Both the position numbers and the translations under genes were made by a program. 64,000 nucleotides of DNA from Verrucomicrobiota bacterium (GTDB lineage Bacteria; Verrucomicrobiota; Verrucomicrobiia; Chthoniobacterales; Terrimicrobiaceae), in the NCBI GenBank assembly GCA_026398255.1, contig JAPLTG010000013.1:35792-99791 (forward strand). The letters run 5' to 3'. Below the pieces are notes generated by a model. It had not been told where the DNA came from and did not search any database. It worked only from the letters and a program-made list of their open reading frames with translations. This document shows positions 35,558-44,261 of this stretch, one piece after another. Every line of letters begins with the position of its first letter. Position 1 is the stretch's first letter.

Positions 35558-36307
35558 TTAAGGCGCCCTGGCAGCCTCGAGCGCAAAGATCGATACATCC
35601 ACAGATTCCGCGGCCAGCAGGGAGAGCGGTTCGCCTGTCAGATCGAACCCTGAAAGATGTGCCGGACCGGTGGAGACTTCGGAGACGCGCGGCATGTGGA
35701 CGCGATACGGCGTATGATGAACCCGCCCAACCATTAGGTGGCCTTTGCTGTTTGTAGAAAAAAGCAGATACCTTTCGATGAGAAAAAACTCGAGCGAGCC
35801 CGGTTCTGCTGGAGTGGACTGCGAGCCCGGGGTCCATTCATAGCACCATGGCGCGCCCTTTTCGCCTTGTCGCTGGCATTGGTATCGGATGACTCCAGCT
35901 TGGCGTTTGGCGCTCATGCTCGCGTGAAAATACGGAAGATGAAAAAAGTGCCGGGCGATGGCGACGGCGATCGGTTGGTTGCAATCAAGCGAGTAAAACC
36001 ACACCCCGGGATTGCCATTTTCATCATGGACATAAGTCCGAACATTCAGCTCCAGAAACCACGAAATCCACGGCAGTGGAGGCAGCCATGCGGGACGAAC
36101 ACGCTGCATGAAAAATGGCACCACGCCGATGTATGCATCGCCTGCGAAAGTATCGACAAACAATCCCCTCGGCAGAGTGGCTTGCACGGTCGGTGCATCG
36201 ATTTTCCAATGAGTAAAAAGCAATTCACTCCAGCGTTGCTTGCCAACCATGGAAGAAGACGGACGCTCTCTCGCAGCAAGGCGCTGGTCTATCGAAGGAG
36301 GGTTCAT
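35558..36307 (-). CDS. DUF2071 (YqjF-like) protein
   Basis: A 249-residue soluble protein with the DUF2071 order QRWSELLFTHWKI, LPRGLFVDTFAGDAYIGVVP, NVRTYVHDENGNPGVWFYSL and FLIERYLLFS. Function is unknown. It is the third gene of a photolyase-TIGR03643-DUF2071 cluster, 30 nt after the previous stop. ATG 36307 was chosen over the GTG just before it. Confidence 0.85.
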   Translation of the reverse strand: MNPPSIDQRLAARERPSSSMVGKQRWSELLFTHWKIDAPTVQATLPRGLFVDTFAGDAYIGVVPFFMQRVRPAWLPPLPWISWFLELNVRTYVHDENGNPGVWFYSLDCNQPIAVAIARHFFHLPYFHASMSAKRQAGVIRYQCQRQGEKGAPWCYEWTPGSQSTPAEPGSLEFFLIERYLLFSTNSKGHLMVGRVHHTPYRVHMPRVSEVSTGPAHLSGFDLTGEPLSLLAAESVDVSIFALEAARAP

Positions 36308-36337
36308 CACGGAGCGAAGTCTACTCGAGCACAGGCG

Positions 36338-36583
36338 CTATTCCACTTCGTCAACAGGGCCGGAGTGTCGTTGTTTAAAAAGTTTGCGATGTTTGGTCAC
36401 CCGTCCATTCATGCGCTTGCGCCAGAGGCGAAAGCTGGATGGCTTCAACTCGCGGCGCATGATCCTGATCACATCTTGCTCGGCAGCTCCCGTGCGCGTC
36501 AGGATTTCTTCAAATGTTGTGCGATCCTCCCATGCGAGACGGATGATGGTGGAGATCGCCGAAGGGGTCGTATCCATTGTCAT
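36338..36583 (-). CDS. TIGR03643 (DUF2805) family small protein
   Basis: An 81-residue protein with AISTIIRLAWEDRTTFEEI and RIMRRELKPSSFRLWRKRM typical of TIGR03643. It has an HTH-like helical look and a basic C-terminus. The family often sits beside cryptochrome/photolyase genes. Its ATG overlaps the photolyase stop as ATGA, showing translational coupling. Confidence 0.85.
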   Translation of the reverse strand: MTMDTTPSAISTIIRLAWEDRTTFEEILTRTGAAEQDVIRIMRRELKPSSFRLWRKRMNGRVTKHRKLFKQRHSGPVDEVE

Positions 36584-37827
36584 AGGTCGGGAAAGAGGGT
36601 TTTTTGATGGCGTAGATGACGGCTCATTTTTTCCAAAAACGGAAAGAACCCAGTGCCCGAGAGCTCAAACGCATGAGCATCTGAAGCCCGACGGATCAAA
36701 GTTAGGGCGACGCCTGACTTGTCGAGTCGCTGGCGCACAGGCGGAAGGAGGTCGGCCACGGGCCCCACGGTCGGAGCAAAAGCCACGACTTCCTCCAGGC
36801 CATGCTTTGAGGCCCAAGCGTCCAGGCAGGCTGCGGGGTCAGCATGGGTGCTTTGCTCTGTCGGACATGAAAAATGTGCCGCCGTTCTCGCGAGACCATC
36901 AGCTAGGGCTTCTTCCTGAGCGGCGATGCTTCGCTCGCTGAGGGCGGGGATGGGGCAGTCGTCGAGTTCTTGGGAGAAAGCGGCGACAGAGACCGGAGTG
37001 AGATTTGCGAGAGGCCCGACTTCAGGAAGCAAGTCGTCCGCATGAAGCCAAATTCCGACCCGTCGCCCGCTGGTGGGAACTACGGCCGGGTAATCGATCA
37101 AGGCCTGTCGAGTTGTGTTGGCAAACTCGGGGGCGATCACCGGAGCAATGGCTCCATCCGCGATCCGTTCGCTGCCGGCGCGATTGGAAATTAGCAAATC
37201 GGGTGCGTATTTTTCGATGTTCGAGGCTCTGACCAAGTAGGTTTTTCCAGGTGTCTGCAAGCCAGCGACCCAACGCCAGGACAGGGTGTTGCTGGCTGGA
37301 TCCGCGTCGAGAAGGTGTCTGTAAAAAACATCCGCCCCAAGTTCCCAGGGCAAGCGCTCGGCGTGAATCCAATAGCTGGCCCACCACATCCGAGCGTGAT
37401 TGTGCACATACCCTGTGGCGATCAGTTCTTGAGCGATCTCATCCATGCAGGCAACGCCGCTTTCACCTGCGGCCACGGCTTTCACGCGTTGCCGTGTCGC
37501 CTCGGGGAGTGTCTCGTGCAGTTCCCGCACGCGCCTCCGCCAAGAATCCCAGACATCCGGGCGTCGCTCCAACCAACCCTTCCAATACCTCCGCCAGCAG
37601 ACTTCTTGGACCCATTTCTCGACGCTGTGGAACGGATGCTCCTGGAGGGGGGCTCTCAAAATCTCGTCTTCCAAAAGTGTGCGGAAGCGCAACGCCGCAC
37701 TCAGTCGCGAGACATTTCGATGGAGCGGTTCCACATGGTTTCGCCGCTTTGCGTATTGACCGACGCCCTGTAAAAAATCAGCCCAAGCCTTGAGAGCGTC
37801 GTGACGAGTCAGCGGAAGAAAAGTCAT
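36580..37827 (-). CDS. Photolyase/cryptochrome homologue with FAD-binding domain placed first
   Basis: A 415-residue protein. Residues about 5-235 match the FAD-binding half of photolyases: SRLSAALRFRTLLE, WVQEVCWRRYWKGWLERRP, GYVHNHARMWWASYW, LLDADPASNTLSWRWVAG and the AsN-type YLVRASNIEKYAP. Residues about 250-415 look like the alpha/beta antenna domain (RRVGIWLHADDL, LEEVVAFAPTVGP and a TGFFPFLEKM end), which normally comes first. The protein thus appears circularly permuted relative to classical photolyases. It probably binds FAD and could repair UV lesions or sense light. It heads a three-gene operon. Confidence 0.82.
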   Translation of the reverse strand: MTFLPLTRHDALKAWADFLQGVGQYAKRRNHVEPLHRNVSRLSAALRFRTLLEDEILRAPLQEHPFHSVEKWVQEVCWRRYWKGWLERRPDVWDSWRRRVRELHETLPEATRQRVKAVAAGESGVACMDEIAQELIATGYVHNHARMWWASYWIHAERLPWELGADVFYRHLLDADPASNTLSWRWVAGLQTPGKTYLVRASNIEKYAPDLLISNRAGSERIADGAIAPVIAPEFANTTRQALIDYPAVVPTSGRRVGIWLHADDLLPEVGPLANLTPVSVAAFSQELDDCPIPALSERSIAAQEEALADGLARTAAHFSCPTEQSTHADPAACLDAWASKHGLEEVVAFAPTVGPVADLLPPVRQRLDKSGVALTLIRRASDAHAFELSGTGFFPFLEKMSRHLRHQKTLFPDL

Positions 37828-38101
37828 CGCGCAGAGGGCATGGTCGATTCAACGATGACCCGTTTCCGATTGTTTCGCCGAGGAGATGTCGATCCCCACG
37901 GAGCGCGCACAATTTCGGACAGATGGTTTGGAATCACGGCCATGACTTTACGCCCAGCCCACTGTTTTAGATGCAACGCAAAGCACAACAAATCCGACGC
38001 CACGCCTGATTTTCACGACATACGGACAGTTTTGGCTGCATCCAGCCACACGAGAAAATTGAGCCCGCGAATCAAAGATTCGGGGTAAGAACTTTGGGTG
38101 C

Positions 38102-38980
38102 TCAGCCCCGCTTCATGCGGCGGAGGAGGGCGTCGGCCATGTCGGCGGGTGTCGCGGCGACTTCGATGCCAGCGGCTTGAAGGGCTTCGATTTTGCCTTG
38201 GGCGGTGCCTTGGCCTCCGCTGACGATCGCGCCGGCGTGGCCCATGCGGCGTCCGGGAGGCGCGGTGGCTCCGGCGATGAAGCCGGCGACGGGCTTTTTA
38301 CAGTTTTTACCGATCCACTCGGCAGCTTCTTCTTCGGCCGATCCGCCGATTTCACCGATCATGATGAAGGCTTCGGTGTTCGGGTCGTCGTTGAACATTT
38401 TCACGACATCGAGGTGCGAGGTGCCATTGATTGGGTCGCCGCCGATGCCAACGCAGGTGGACTGGCCATGGCCGCGGCTGGAGAGTTGCCACACGGCTTC
38501 GTAGGTGAGGGTGCCGGAGCGCGAGACGACACCGACCTTGCCGGGGTTGTGGATGTAACCGGGCATGATGCCGATTTTGCAGGCGCCGGGGGTGATGATG
38601 CCGGGGCAGTTCGGGCCAATGAGGCGGGAGGAGCTTTTTTGGAGCGCGGCTTTGACCCTCATCATGTCGATGACGGGGATGCCCTCGGTGATGCAGACGA
38701 CGAGTTCGATCCCGGCATCAATGGCTTCGAGGATCGAGTCGGCGGCGCCGGGTGGGGGCACAAAGATCATGGTGGCGTTGCAACCCGTCTGGGCGCGGGC
38801 CTCCATGACGGTGTCGTAAACGGGGACCTTGCTTTCGAAAGTCTCGCCGCCGCGGCCGGGTGTGACTCCGGCGACGACATTGGTTCCGTAATCCATGCAG
38901 GATTTGGCGTGGAAGCCACCGGATTTTCCTGTGATGCCCTGCACGAGCAGGCGGGTGTTTTTGTCAACGAGGATGGACAT
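38102..38980 (-). CDS. sucD: Succinyl-CoA synthetase alpha subunit
   Basis: A 292-residue CoA-ligase: [36 protein letters not shown] and catalytic His in [18 protein letters not shown]. With SucC it makes ATP or GTP from succinyl-CoA in the TCA cycle. It lies 18 nt downstream of sucC in the same operon. Confidence 0.97.
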   Translation of the reverse strand: MSILVDKNTRLLVQGITGKSGGFHAKSCMDYGTNVVAGVTPGRGGETFESKVPVYDTVMEARAQTGCNATMIFVPPPGAADSILEAIDAGIELVVCITEGIPVIDMMRVKAALQKSSSRLIGPNCPGIITPGACKIGIMPGYIHNPGKVGVVSRSGTLTYEAVWQLSSRGHGQSTCVGIGGDPINGTSHLDVVKMFNDDPNTEAFIMIGEIGGSAEEEAAEWIGKNCKKPVAGFIAGATAPPGRRMGHAGAIVSGGQGTAQGKIEALQAAGIEVAATPADMADALLRRMKRG

Positions 38981-38998
38981 AGCGTGAAGAGATTTGGT

Positions 38999-40180
38999 TT
39001 AGGCGGCGGCTGCGACGACTTTCTTGGCGGCGTCGGCGATATCTGTGGCGGTGGTGAGTTCGAGGCCGGACTCGGCGAGGAGTTTGCGGCCGGCATCGAC
39101 ATTGGTTCCCTCGAGGCGGACGACGAGCGGGATGGGGAGGCTGACGGCTTTTGAGGCATTAATGATGCCCTGGGCGATGATGTCGCACTTCATGATGCCG
39201 CCGAAAATATTCACGAGAATCGCTTTCACCTTTTTATCCGAGATGAGGATTTTGAAGGCCTCAGTAACTTGTTGCTCGTTGGCTCCGCCGCCGACATCAA
39301 GGAAGTTCGCGGGTTCGCCGCCGCAGTGTTTGATGATGTCCATTGTGGCCATGGCGAGGCCGGCGCCGTTCACGAGGCATGCGATGTTTCCGTCGAGGCC
39401 GATGTAGTTGAGGTTCGACTTCGAAGCTTCGACTTCGCGGGGGTCTTCCTCGGCAGTGTCGCGGTAGGCGAGGATATCGGGGTGACGGAAGAGGGCGTTG
39501 TCGTCGAAGTTGAACTTCGCATCGAGCGCGCGGATGTCGCCGGATTTGGTGATGACGAGCGGGTTGACCTCCACCATCGAGCAATCGCAAGCGATGAAGA
39601 GGCGGTAGAGATTTTCAAAGAGCGCGCAGGCGGGCTTGAGGAGCGTGGCGGGAATGCCGAGGAGCTTTGCGAGTTTGCGCGATTGGTAGGGCTGGAGGCC
39701 GAGGAGCGGGTCGATCGCGATGTGGTGGATTTTTTCGGGGGTCTTTTCGGCGACGGCTTCAATGTCCATGCCGCCTTCGGTGCTGGCGACCACGACTGGT
39801 GCGGAAGTCGCGCGGTCGATGAGGATCGCGATGTAGAGTTCCTTTTCGATCTCGACGGACTCGGCGATGAGGACCTTGCGCACGAGGCGTCCATCCGCGC
39901 CGGTCTGGTGGGTGACGAGTGTCTGGCCGAGCATTTTCGAGGCGAGGTCGAGGGCTTCGGCGGGGGTTTTGCAAAGGTGGACACCGCCCTTGAAGCCGTT
40001 TTTAAACGAACCCTTGCCGCGGCCGCCGGCGTGAACCTGGGCTTTTACGACGAGATTTTTTCCCGAGAGGGAGGTGGCGATTCTCTCGGCTTCCTCCGGA
40101 GTGGAGGCAACGCCGCCGGAGCTGTTGGCGACGCCATATTTATCGAGGAGTTCTTTGGCTTGGTATTCGTGGATGTTCAT
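38999..40180 (-). CDS. sucC: Succinyl-CoA synthetase beta subunit
   Basis: A 393-residue ATP-grasp protein starting [17 protein letters not shown], with [31 protein letters not shown] and [16 protein letters not shown]. It partners SucD. The upstream 5' region contains the duplicated cassette described at 40274-40690, so its promoter may lie next to those repeats. Confidence 0.97.
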   Translation of the reverse strand: MNIHEYQAKELLDKYGVANSSGGVASTPEEAERIATSLSGKNLVVKAQVHAGGRGKGSFKNGFKGGVHLCKTPAEALDLASKMLGQTLVTHQTGADGRLVRKVLIAESVEIEKELYIAILIDRATSAPVVVASTEGGMDIEAVAEKTPEKIHHIAIDPLLGLQPYQSRKLAKLLGIPATLLKPACALFENLYRLFIACDCSMVEVNPLVITKSGDIRALDAKFNFDDNALFRHPDILAYRDTAEEDPREVEASKSNLNYIGLDGNIACLVNGAGLAMATMDIIKHCGGEPANFLDVGGGANEQQVTEAFKILISDKKVKAILVNIFGGIMKCDIIAQGIINASKAVSLPIPLVVRLEGTNVDAGRKLLAESGLELTTATDIADAAKKVVAAAA

Positions 40181-40273
40181 CAGGTGGTGAAAAGGGCGGT
40201 GTTATAGCGGCGGCGTGGGAAGAGTAGCAATCTCTCATTCGGTAAAAAGACGCGGGGTGCGGTGGCGAGAAAG

Positions 40274-40431
40274 GCGGTTGAATATTTTTTGAAAAAATAT
40301 CTTGTGCCGAGCAGAGGTGCTGTTACCTTGATCTCGTTCTGGGGGGAACAGAAGCCCGTTGTAGCTATCGCTGCGACGGGCTTCAACTTTTACGGGGCGC
40401 GTGGTTTTTCAAGTTTCCCGCGGAGGATTTC
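40274..40431 (+). repeat. Duplicated cassette, copy 1
   Basis: About 158 bp nearly identical to 40533-40690 at a 259-bp offset. It contains a promoter-like TTGTGC (40302-40307), 16-bp spacer, TACCTT (40324-40329), two hairpins, and a decayed copy of the murJ 3' end (minus-strand EILRGKLEKPRAP then stop). Confidence 0.9.
40336..40384 (+). ncRNA. Candidate small RNA, copy 1
   Basis: Predicted to start just after the TACCTT box. Hairpin 1 is GTTC-TGGGGG-GAAC (40336-40349). Hairpin 2 (40351-40384) is a fully paired 15-bp stem closed by TATC, starting GAAGCCCGT and ending ACGGGCTTC, followed by AACTTTTA. The structure looks like a short RNA ending in a terminator. Transcription is not shown. Confidence 0.45.
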
Positions 40432-40532
40432 ATCGCCCTGAATCGGATCGAATTCGGCCTTTATTTTCAAATCGTAATCAAACCTCGAAAAAAATTCGTT
40501 TTATAAAAAACGAGTTGGAAGGCTTTTACGTG

Positions 40533-40690
40533 GCGGCTGAATATTTTTTGAAAAAATATCTTGTGCCGAGCAGAGGTGTTGTTACTTTGACCTCGTTCTG
40601 GGGGGAACAGAAGCCCGTTGTAGCTATCGCTGCGACGGGCTTCAACTTTTACGGGGTGCGTGGTTTTCCAAGTTTTCGACGGAGGATTTC
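40533..40690 (+). repeat. Duplicated cassette, copy 2 (overlaps 3' end of murJ)
   Basis: Same architecture as copy 1: TTGTGC (40561-40566), 16-bp spacer, TACTTT (40583-40588) and the same two hairpins. The right part (40649-40690) is the real murJ terminus. The substitutions between copies lie mainly outside the hairpin stems. Confidence 0.9.
40595..40643 (+). ncRNA. Candidate small RNA, copy 2
   Basis: Identical hairpins to copy 1, with the strong stem at 40610-40643. Its TACTTT box is closer to a -10 consensus than copy 1. It is transcribed towards the end of the convergent murJ gene, so antisense overlap with the murJ 3' end or shared termination is possible. Confidence 0.45.
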
Positions 40691-42244
40691 CAGCAGGAAG
40701 TGAGTTTCGTCGAGTCGCAGAATGAGACATGTGAGGAGATAGGCAGCGACTGCCACGGATATCGTCGCGAGGACGCTGACCACGCGCCAAGGGAAGGACT
40801 CGGAAGGAAGCAATCCGGGGAGGTAGGAATTTCCAGCGATGCAGACGAGGGCGATCGGCACTGCTGCGATGGCGCAGCGCGCGAGCGTGGCAAAAAATTT
40901 CAAGCTATCGAGCGTTTGCGCAGCAGGCCTCATCAGCAAATAGAGCGCGGCGAAATTCAGTGTGGCACAGATCGTGGTGGAGAGTGCGAGGCCTGTGTGT
41001 CCCATCCCGAGGTGGAACATGAAGTAGTTATTCAAGGCGATATTCAAGGCCACGGAGCCGAAGCTTACGAGCATGGGGGTCCATTTCCGATTGATCGCGT
41101 AGAAAGCCGGGGAAAGGACCTTGATGCAGGAGTAGGCGACGAGGCCGATGGCGTAAAATTGGAGGGCGAGTGCGGTCTGGAGCGTGTCCTGGCTGGTGAA
41201 ATGACCATGTTCGTAAACAAGTCCAATGACTGGACCGGCCATGAACCAGAGCCCGACAGCAGATGGGAGGGTCAAAAAAACGGCCAACCGCATGGCACGG
41301 CCGAGGGTGGGGCCGAAGCGGGAGGTGTCGGTGTCGGCAGCGATTCGTGAAATGACGGGCAGGGTAATGGTGGCGACGGCGACGCCGAAGACACCGATCG
41401 GAAGCTGCATGAGGCGGAAGGCGCTATTGAGCCAGGTGACGGCCTCGGCGCCGGCGTAGGAGGCGAAGCGGGAATTCACCAGCACATTGATCTGCACGGC
41501 GCTGGCGGCGATGACCGATGGCACCATGAGGGTGAGGATTTTTTGGATACCCGGGTCGTTCCAACGGAAATCCGCAACAAATCGATATCCGGCCTTCCGC
41601 AGGCTGGGAATCTGGATGGCGAGCTGCAGGAACCCGCCGACAAGCGTTCCGATCGCGAGACCGATGAGGGCTTCGCGGCCGAATCGGGGATCGATGATCC
41701 AACCGCAAACGACACCGCCGAGGATGGAGCCGATATTGAAGAAACTGGATGCCAGCGCGGGGGCGGTAAAAATCTGGCGCGAGTTCAGCAGGCCCATCAC
41801 CAGCGCCGCCAGCGATACCAGCAGGATGAAGGGATACATGATCCGGGTGAGCAGGATCGTAAATCCCACATCAGCGGCTTCGAATCCGGGGGCGAGCAGG
41901 TGAACGAGCGGTTCCGCGAATACGATTCCCAGAAGGCTTACGAGGCTCATGAACAGGGCGGCCAGCGTGAGCATTTTCGAAGCCAGAGCCCATGCAGAGG
42001 CCTCGCCTTCCTTTTCAATCTTCTGGGAAAAAACGGTGATGAAAGCTGTCGAAAGCGCCCCCTCGGCGAAGAGGTCGCGCAGGAGATTCGGAAGGCGAAA
42101 GGCGATTAGGAATAGCCCCATCGCGGCGGTGCCGAAAATGGCGTTGAAAAGGACTTCGCGGACGAGGCCCAGAACGCGGCTGAGCATGATGGCAGCGGCG
42201 ATGATGCCGCTGGCTTTGGTGTTGAGGCGTTTTCCGTCGTTCAT
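40649..42244 (-). CDS. murJ: Lipid II flippase MurJ
   Basis: A 531-residue MOP-superfamily protein with 14 or so membrane helices. The N-terminus ASGIIAAAIMLSRVLGLVRE, then LPNLLRDLFAEGALSTAFI, is diagnostic. It flips lipid II across the inner membrane for peptidoglycan synthesis. It starts within the stop of tsaC (ATGA overlap 42241-42244), and its last codons lie in the duplicated cassette. Confidence 0.96.
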   Translation of the reverse strand: MNDGKRLNTKASGIIAAAIMLSRVLGLVREVLFNAIFGTAAMGLFLIAFRLPNLLRDLFAEGALSTAFITVFSQKIEKEGEASAWALASKMLTLAALFMSLVSLLGIVFAEPLVHLLAPGFEAADVGFTILLTRIMYPFILLVSLAALVMGLLNSRQIFTAPALASSFFNIGSILGGVVCGWIIDPRFGREALIGLAIGTLVGGFLQLAIQIPSLRKAGYRFVADFRWNDPGIQKILTLMVPSVIAASAVQINVLVNSRFASYAGAEAVTWLNSAFRLMQLPIGVFGVAVATITLPVISRIAADTDTSRFGPTLGRAMRLAVFLTLPSAVGLWFMAGPVIGLVYEHGHFTSQDTLQTALALQFYAIGLVAYSCIKVLSPAFYAINRKWTPMLVSFGSVALNIALNNYFMFHLGMGHTGLALSTTICATLNFAALYLLMRPAAQTLDSLKFFATLARCAIAAVPIALVCIAGNSYLPGLLPSESFPWRVVSVLATISVAVAAYLLTCLILRLDETHFLLEILRRKLGKPRTP

Positions 42245-43176
42245 CGCGCGGCGGCCTTGCGGAGGCGTTCCATGATGGCGGCACCGATGCCGGATTCCGG
42301 AATTTCCTCGGCGACGATGAGGTCCAGGCCGGCCTCGTCGAGGCGGCGCATGGCGCCGTAGAGATTCGCGGCGGCTTCGCGCAGGTCGGATGTCGCGCTG
42401 AGGATTTCGGTTTGAGCGAATCCCTCGCGTGGAGCGCTGAAGGCCAGAAGGCCGGTTTTTTGGGAGCGCGGAGCGGGATTTTTTTCCAGCACAAGCGGAG
42501 TGCGCGGAGCGTAGTGGCTTTTCAATCCGCCCGGAGCGGAGACGGCGATGGAATCATCCAGCAAGGGGGCAAACGCGCGCAGGTCTTCGCGGGTGATCGG
42601 ACCTTCGCGCAGGATCCGCAGGCCATCATCGGAGACATGGACGATGGTCGATTCGATGCCATGGGCGCAAGGGCCGCCGTCGAGAATGAAGGGGATGCGG
42701 CCATCAAGTTCGGCGAGGACATGGGCGGCGGAGGTCGGGCTGATGCGGCCGAAACGGTTCGCGCTGGGAGCCGCAAGAGGTTTTCCAAAGGCCGTTGCCA
42801 CCTCCTGAAAAAGCGGATGAGCACTCATGCGGATCGCCACAGTTTCCTGACCTGCCGTGACAATGTCTGGAACTATGGGTTGGCGGGGGAGGACCATCGT
42901 GAGAGGCCCGGGCCAGAATTTCTCGGCAAGCTGGAGGGCGGCCGGGGTAGGGGAGGTGAGGCGCGGGAGCCAGTCGATCGAGGGAATGTGAACAATCAAT
43001 GGATCGCTCAGCGGACGATTTTTGGCCTCAAAAATTTTCGCGCAGGCATTGGGCGAAAGGGCATCCGCCGCGAGGCCATAAACGGTTTCGGTCGGCATGG
43101 CGACGGGCTCTCCTGCGGCGAGGGCCTCGACCATTGTAGAAACGCCATCCGGCGCCTGCAGAATGCGGGTTTTCAA
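42241..43176 (-). CDS. tsaC: L-threonylcarbamoyladenylate synthase (TsaC/Sua5 type)
   Basis: A 311-residue protein with a YrdC domain ([16 protein letters not shown], then [13 protein letters not shown], and [12 protein letters not shown]) followed by a Sua5 C-terminal domain ([13 protein letters not shown]). It makes threonylcarbamoyl-AMP for t6A37 of tRNA. The start is TTG 43176, overlapping the purE stop as TTGA; it keeps the family-typical KTRILQA N-terminus, whereas the next ATG would cut into the fold. Confidence 0.95.
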   Translation of the reverse strand: MKTRILQAPDGVSTMVEALAAGEPVAMPTETVYGLAADALSPNACAKIFEAKNRPLSDPLIVHIPSIDWLPRLTSPTPAALQLAEKFWPGPLTMVLPRQPIVPDIVTAGQETVAIRMSAHPLFQEVATAFGKPLAAPSANRFGRISPTSAAHVLAELDGRIPFILDGGPCAHGIESTIVHVSDDGLRILREGPITREDLRAFAPLLDDSIAVSAPGGLKSHYAPRTPLVLEKNPAPRSQKTGLLAFSAPREGFAQTEILSATSDLREAAANLYGAMRRLDEAGLDLIVAEEIPESGIGAAIMERLRKAAAR

Positions 43177-43679
43177 TCGAGCCGCGCGGCGAGGACTTCC
43201 TTGGTCTGGTTGGATCGGAAGCCGAGAAGGGTTTTCTTCACGGTGGAGAATTCCTGGGAAAGCAAGGAGGCAGCAAAAAGAGCGGCGTTTTTAGCTCCGG
43301 CAATGCCGATGGCGAAAGTCGCAACGGGGATTCCTGCTGGCATTTGGACGATCGAGAGGAGCGAGTCCTGACCACGGAGGATTTGGCTTTCCACGGGAAC
43401 GCCGAGAACGGGCAAGTGGGTGTGGGCGGCGACCATGCCTGGGAGGTGGGCGGCACCGCCAGCGCCGGCAATGATGCAGCGGAGGCCGCGCGCGTCGGCG
43501 GATTTCGCGTAGTCGGCCAAAAGATCCGGTGTGCGATGGGCCGAAACGACGCGGCATTCGTGCGGTATGCCTAGTTTTTCGAGAATGGCGGCAGATTCCT
43601 TCATCGTGCTCCAGTCGGATCGACTGCCCATGACGATTCCCACGAGGGGCGGTTCCGATTTGGACTTGGCTTTTTTCAT
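43173..43679 (-). CDS. purE: 5-(carboxyamino)imidazole ribonucleotide mutase
   Basis: A 168-residue class I PurE with [36 protein letters not shown] and [15 protein letters not shown]. It rearranges N5-CAIR to CAIR in purine synthesis. It is the first gene of purE-tsaC-murJ, each overlapping the next by 4 nt. purK is not nearby. Confidence 0.96.
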   Translation of the reverse strand: MKKAKSKSEPPLVGIVMGSRSDWSTMKESAAILEKLGIPHECRVVSAHRTPDLLADYAKSADARGLRCIIAGAGGAAHLPGMVAAHTHLPVLGVPVESQILRGQDSLLSIVQMPAGIPVATFAIGIAGAKNAALFAASLLSQEFSTVKKTLLGFRSNQTKEVLAARLD

Positions 43680-43740
43680 GAAGGCGCGTGGCTTAACAGA
43701 AAGGCTCCGGGGGGTGAAACAGGAAAACCGGGGGAAAATA

Positions 43741-43775
43741 AAAGGCCGAGCGGAAACGCGTTCCGCCCGGCCTTT
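43741..43775 (-). terminator. Intrinsic terminator of the small lipoprotein gene
   Basis: AAAGGCCG-A-GCGGAA pairs with TTCCGC-CCGGCCTTT around an ACGCG loop. On the minus strand TATTTTCCCCC follows. Confidence 0.75.
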
Positions 43776-43785
43776 ATGAGCGTCC

Positions 43786-43905
43786 TTATTTGGACGTTCC
43801 GATCGAGCTCGGAGCCGGAGCCGGAGCTGGCTTGCTTGCGCAAGCGCCGAGGCCGAGAGCGGCGATCGCGAGAGCCGCTACGGCGGCGATAGTTGCGATT
43901 TTCAT
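43786..43905 (-). CDS. Mini-lipoprotein (39 aa)
   Basis: [20 protein letters not shown] is followed by the lipobox GAC and a short Ser/Pro/Ala tail, so the mature chain after Cys is only about 16 residues. A strong AGGAGG-type site lies upstream of ATG 43905 and a terminator follows the stop. These support a real monocistronic gene. Function is unknown; entericidin-like or structural roles are possible. Confidence 0.75.
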   Translation of the reverse strand: MKIATIAAVAALAIAALGLGACASKPAPAPAPSSIGTSK

Positions 43906-44261
43906 GGTAATAGTTTCCCCTCCTTTCTTGGCTGTAGCCGACGCGAATGTGGCAGAACCACTTCGCCTGACAACCCAAATTCCATCATCAACGCGGGGGT
44001 ATTCACCCCCTTCGACTATCAATCAGAATTTGCGTCTTTTTTAGAAAAAAGAAACAGCCCGGTCGTCCCTGACTTCAATCCCTCCCCCAAGTTCGTGAAG
44101 TCAATCCCTCGACCAGGCTGATCTTGTTTTATGTTTAGCAACAAGCGTGCCAACTTTTGTCACTGGAAAAACGTCTCGAAATCACCCGACCGGTGGCGGC
44201 TTTTTTCCAATTCGGGCCAGGGGGTTGTTCAAAAAACAACAGGCCTGTAATTTTTTTCAGA
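43906..44261. other. 356-nt regulatory stretch between mini-lipoprotein and AGCS symporter
   Basis: It holds the 5' leader of the mini-lipoprotein gene, including its ribosome binding site, and the large nested terminator at 44055-44120. No other gene was recognised. Confidence 0.6.
44055..44120 (-). terminator. Large nested-stem terminator downstream of the AGCS symporter
   Basis: The outer arms CAGCCCGGTCG and CGACCAGGCTG and inner arms TGACTTCA and TGAAGTCA make a two-level hairpin. On the minus strand it is followed by TTTCTTTTTTCTAA. The size is unusual for a simple terminator. Confidence 0.65.

Noticed and set aside
37828..38101. Small gene upstream of the photolyase
   Set aside because: Frames lack motifs and a ribosome binding site.
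40401..40703. 100-codon plus-strand frame in the duplicated cassette
   Set aside because: It runs through the promoter and hairpins of copy 2 and murJ antisense; not protein-like.
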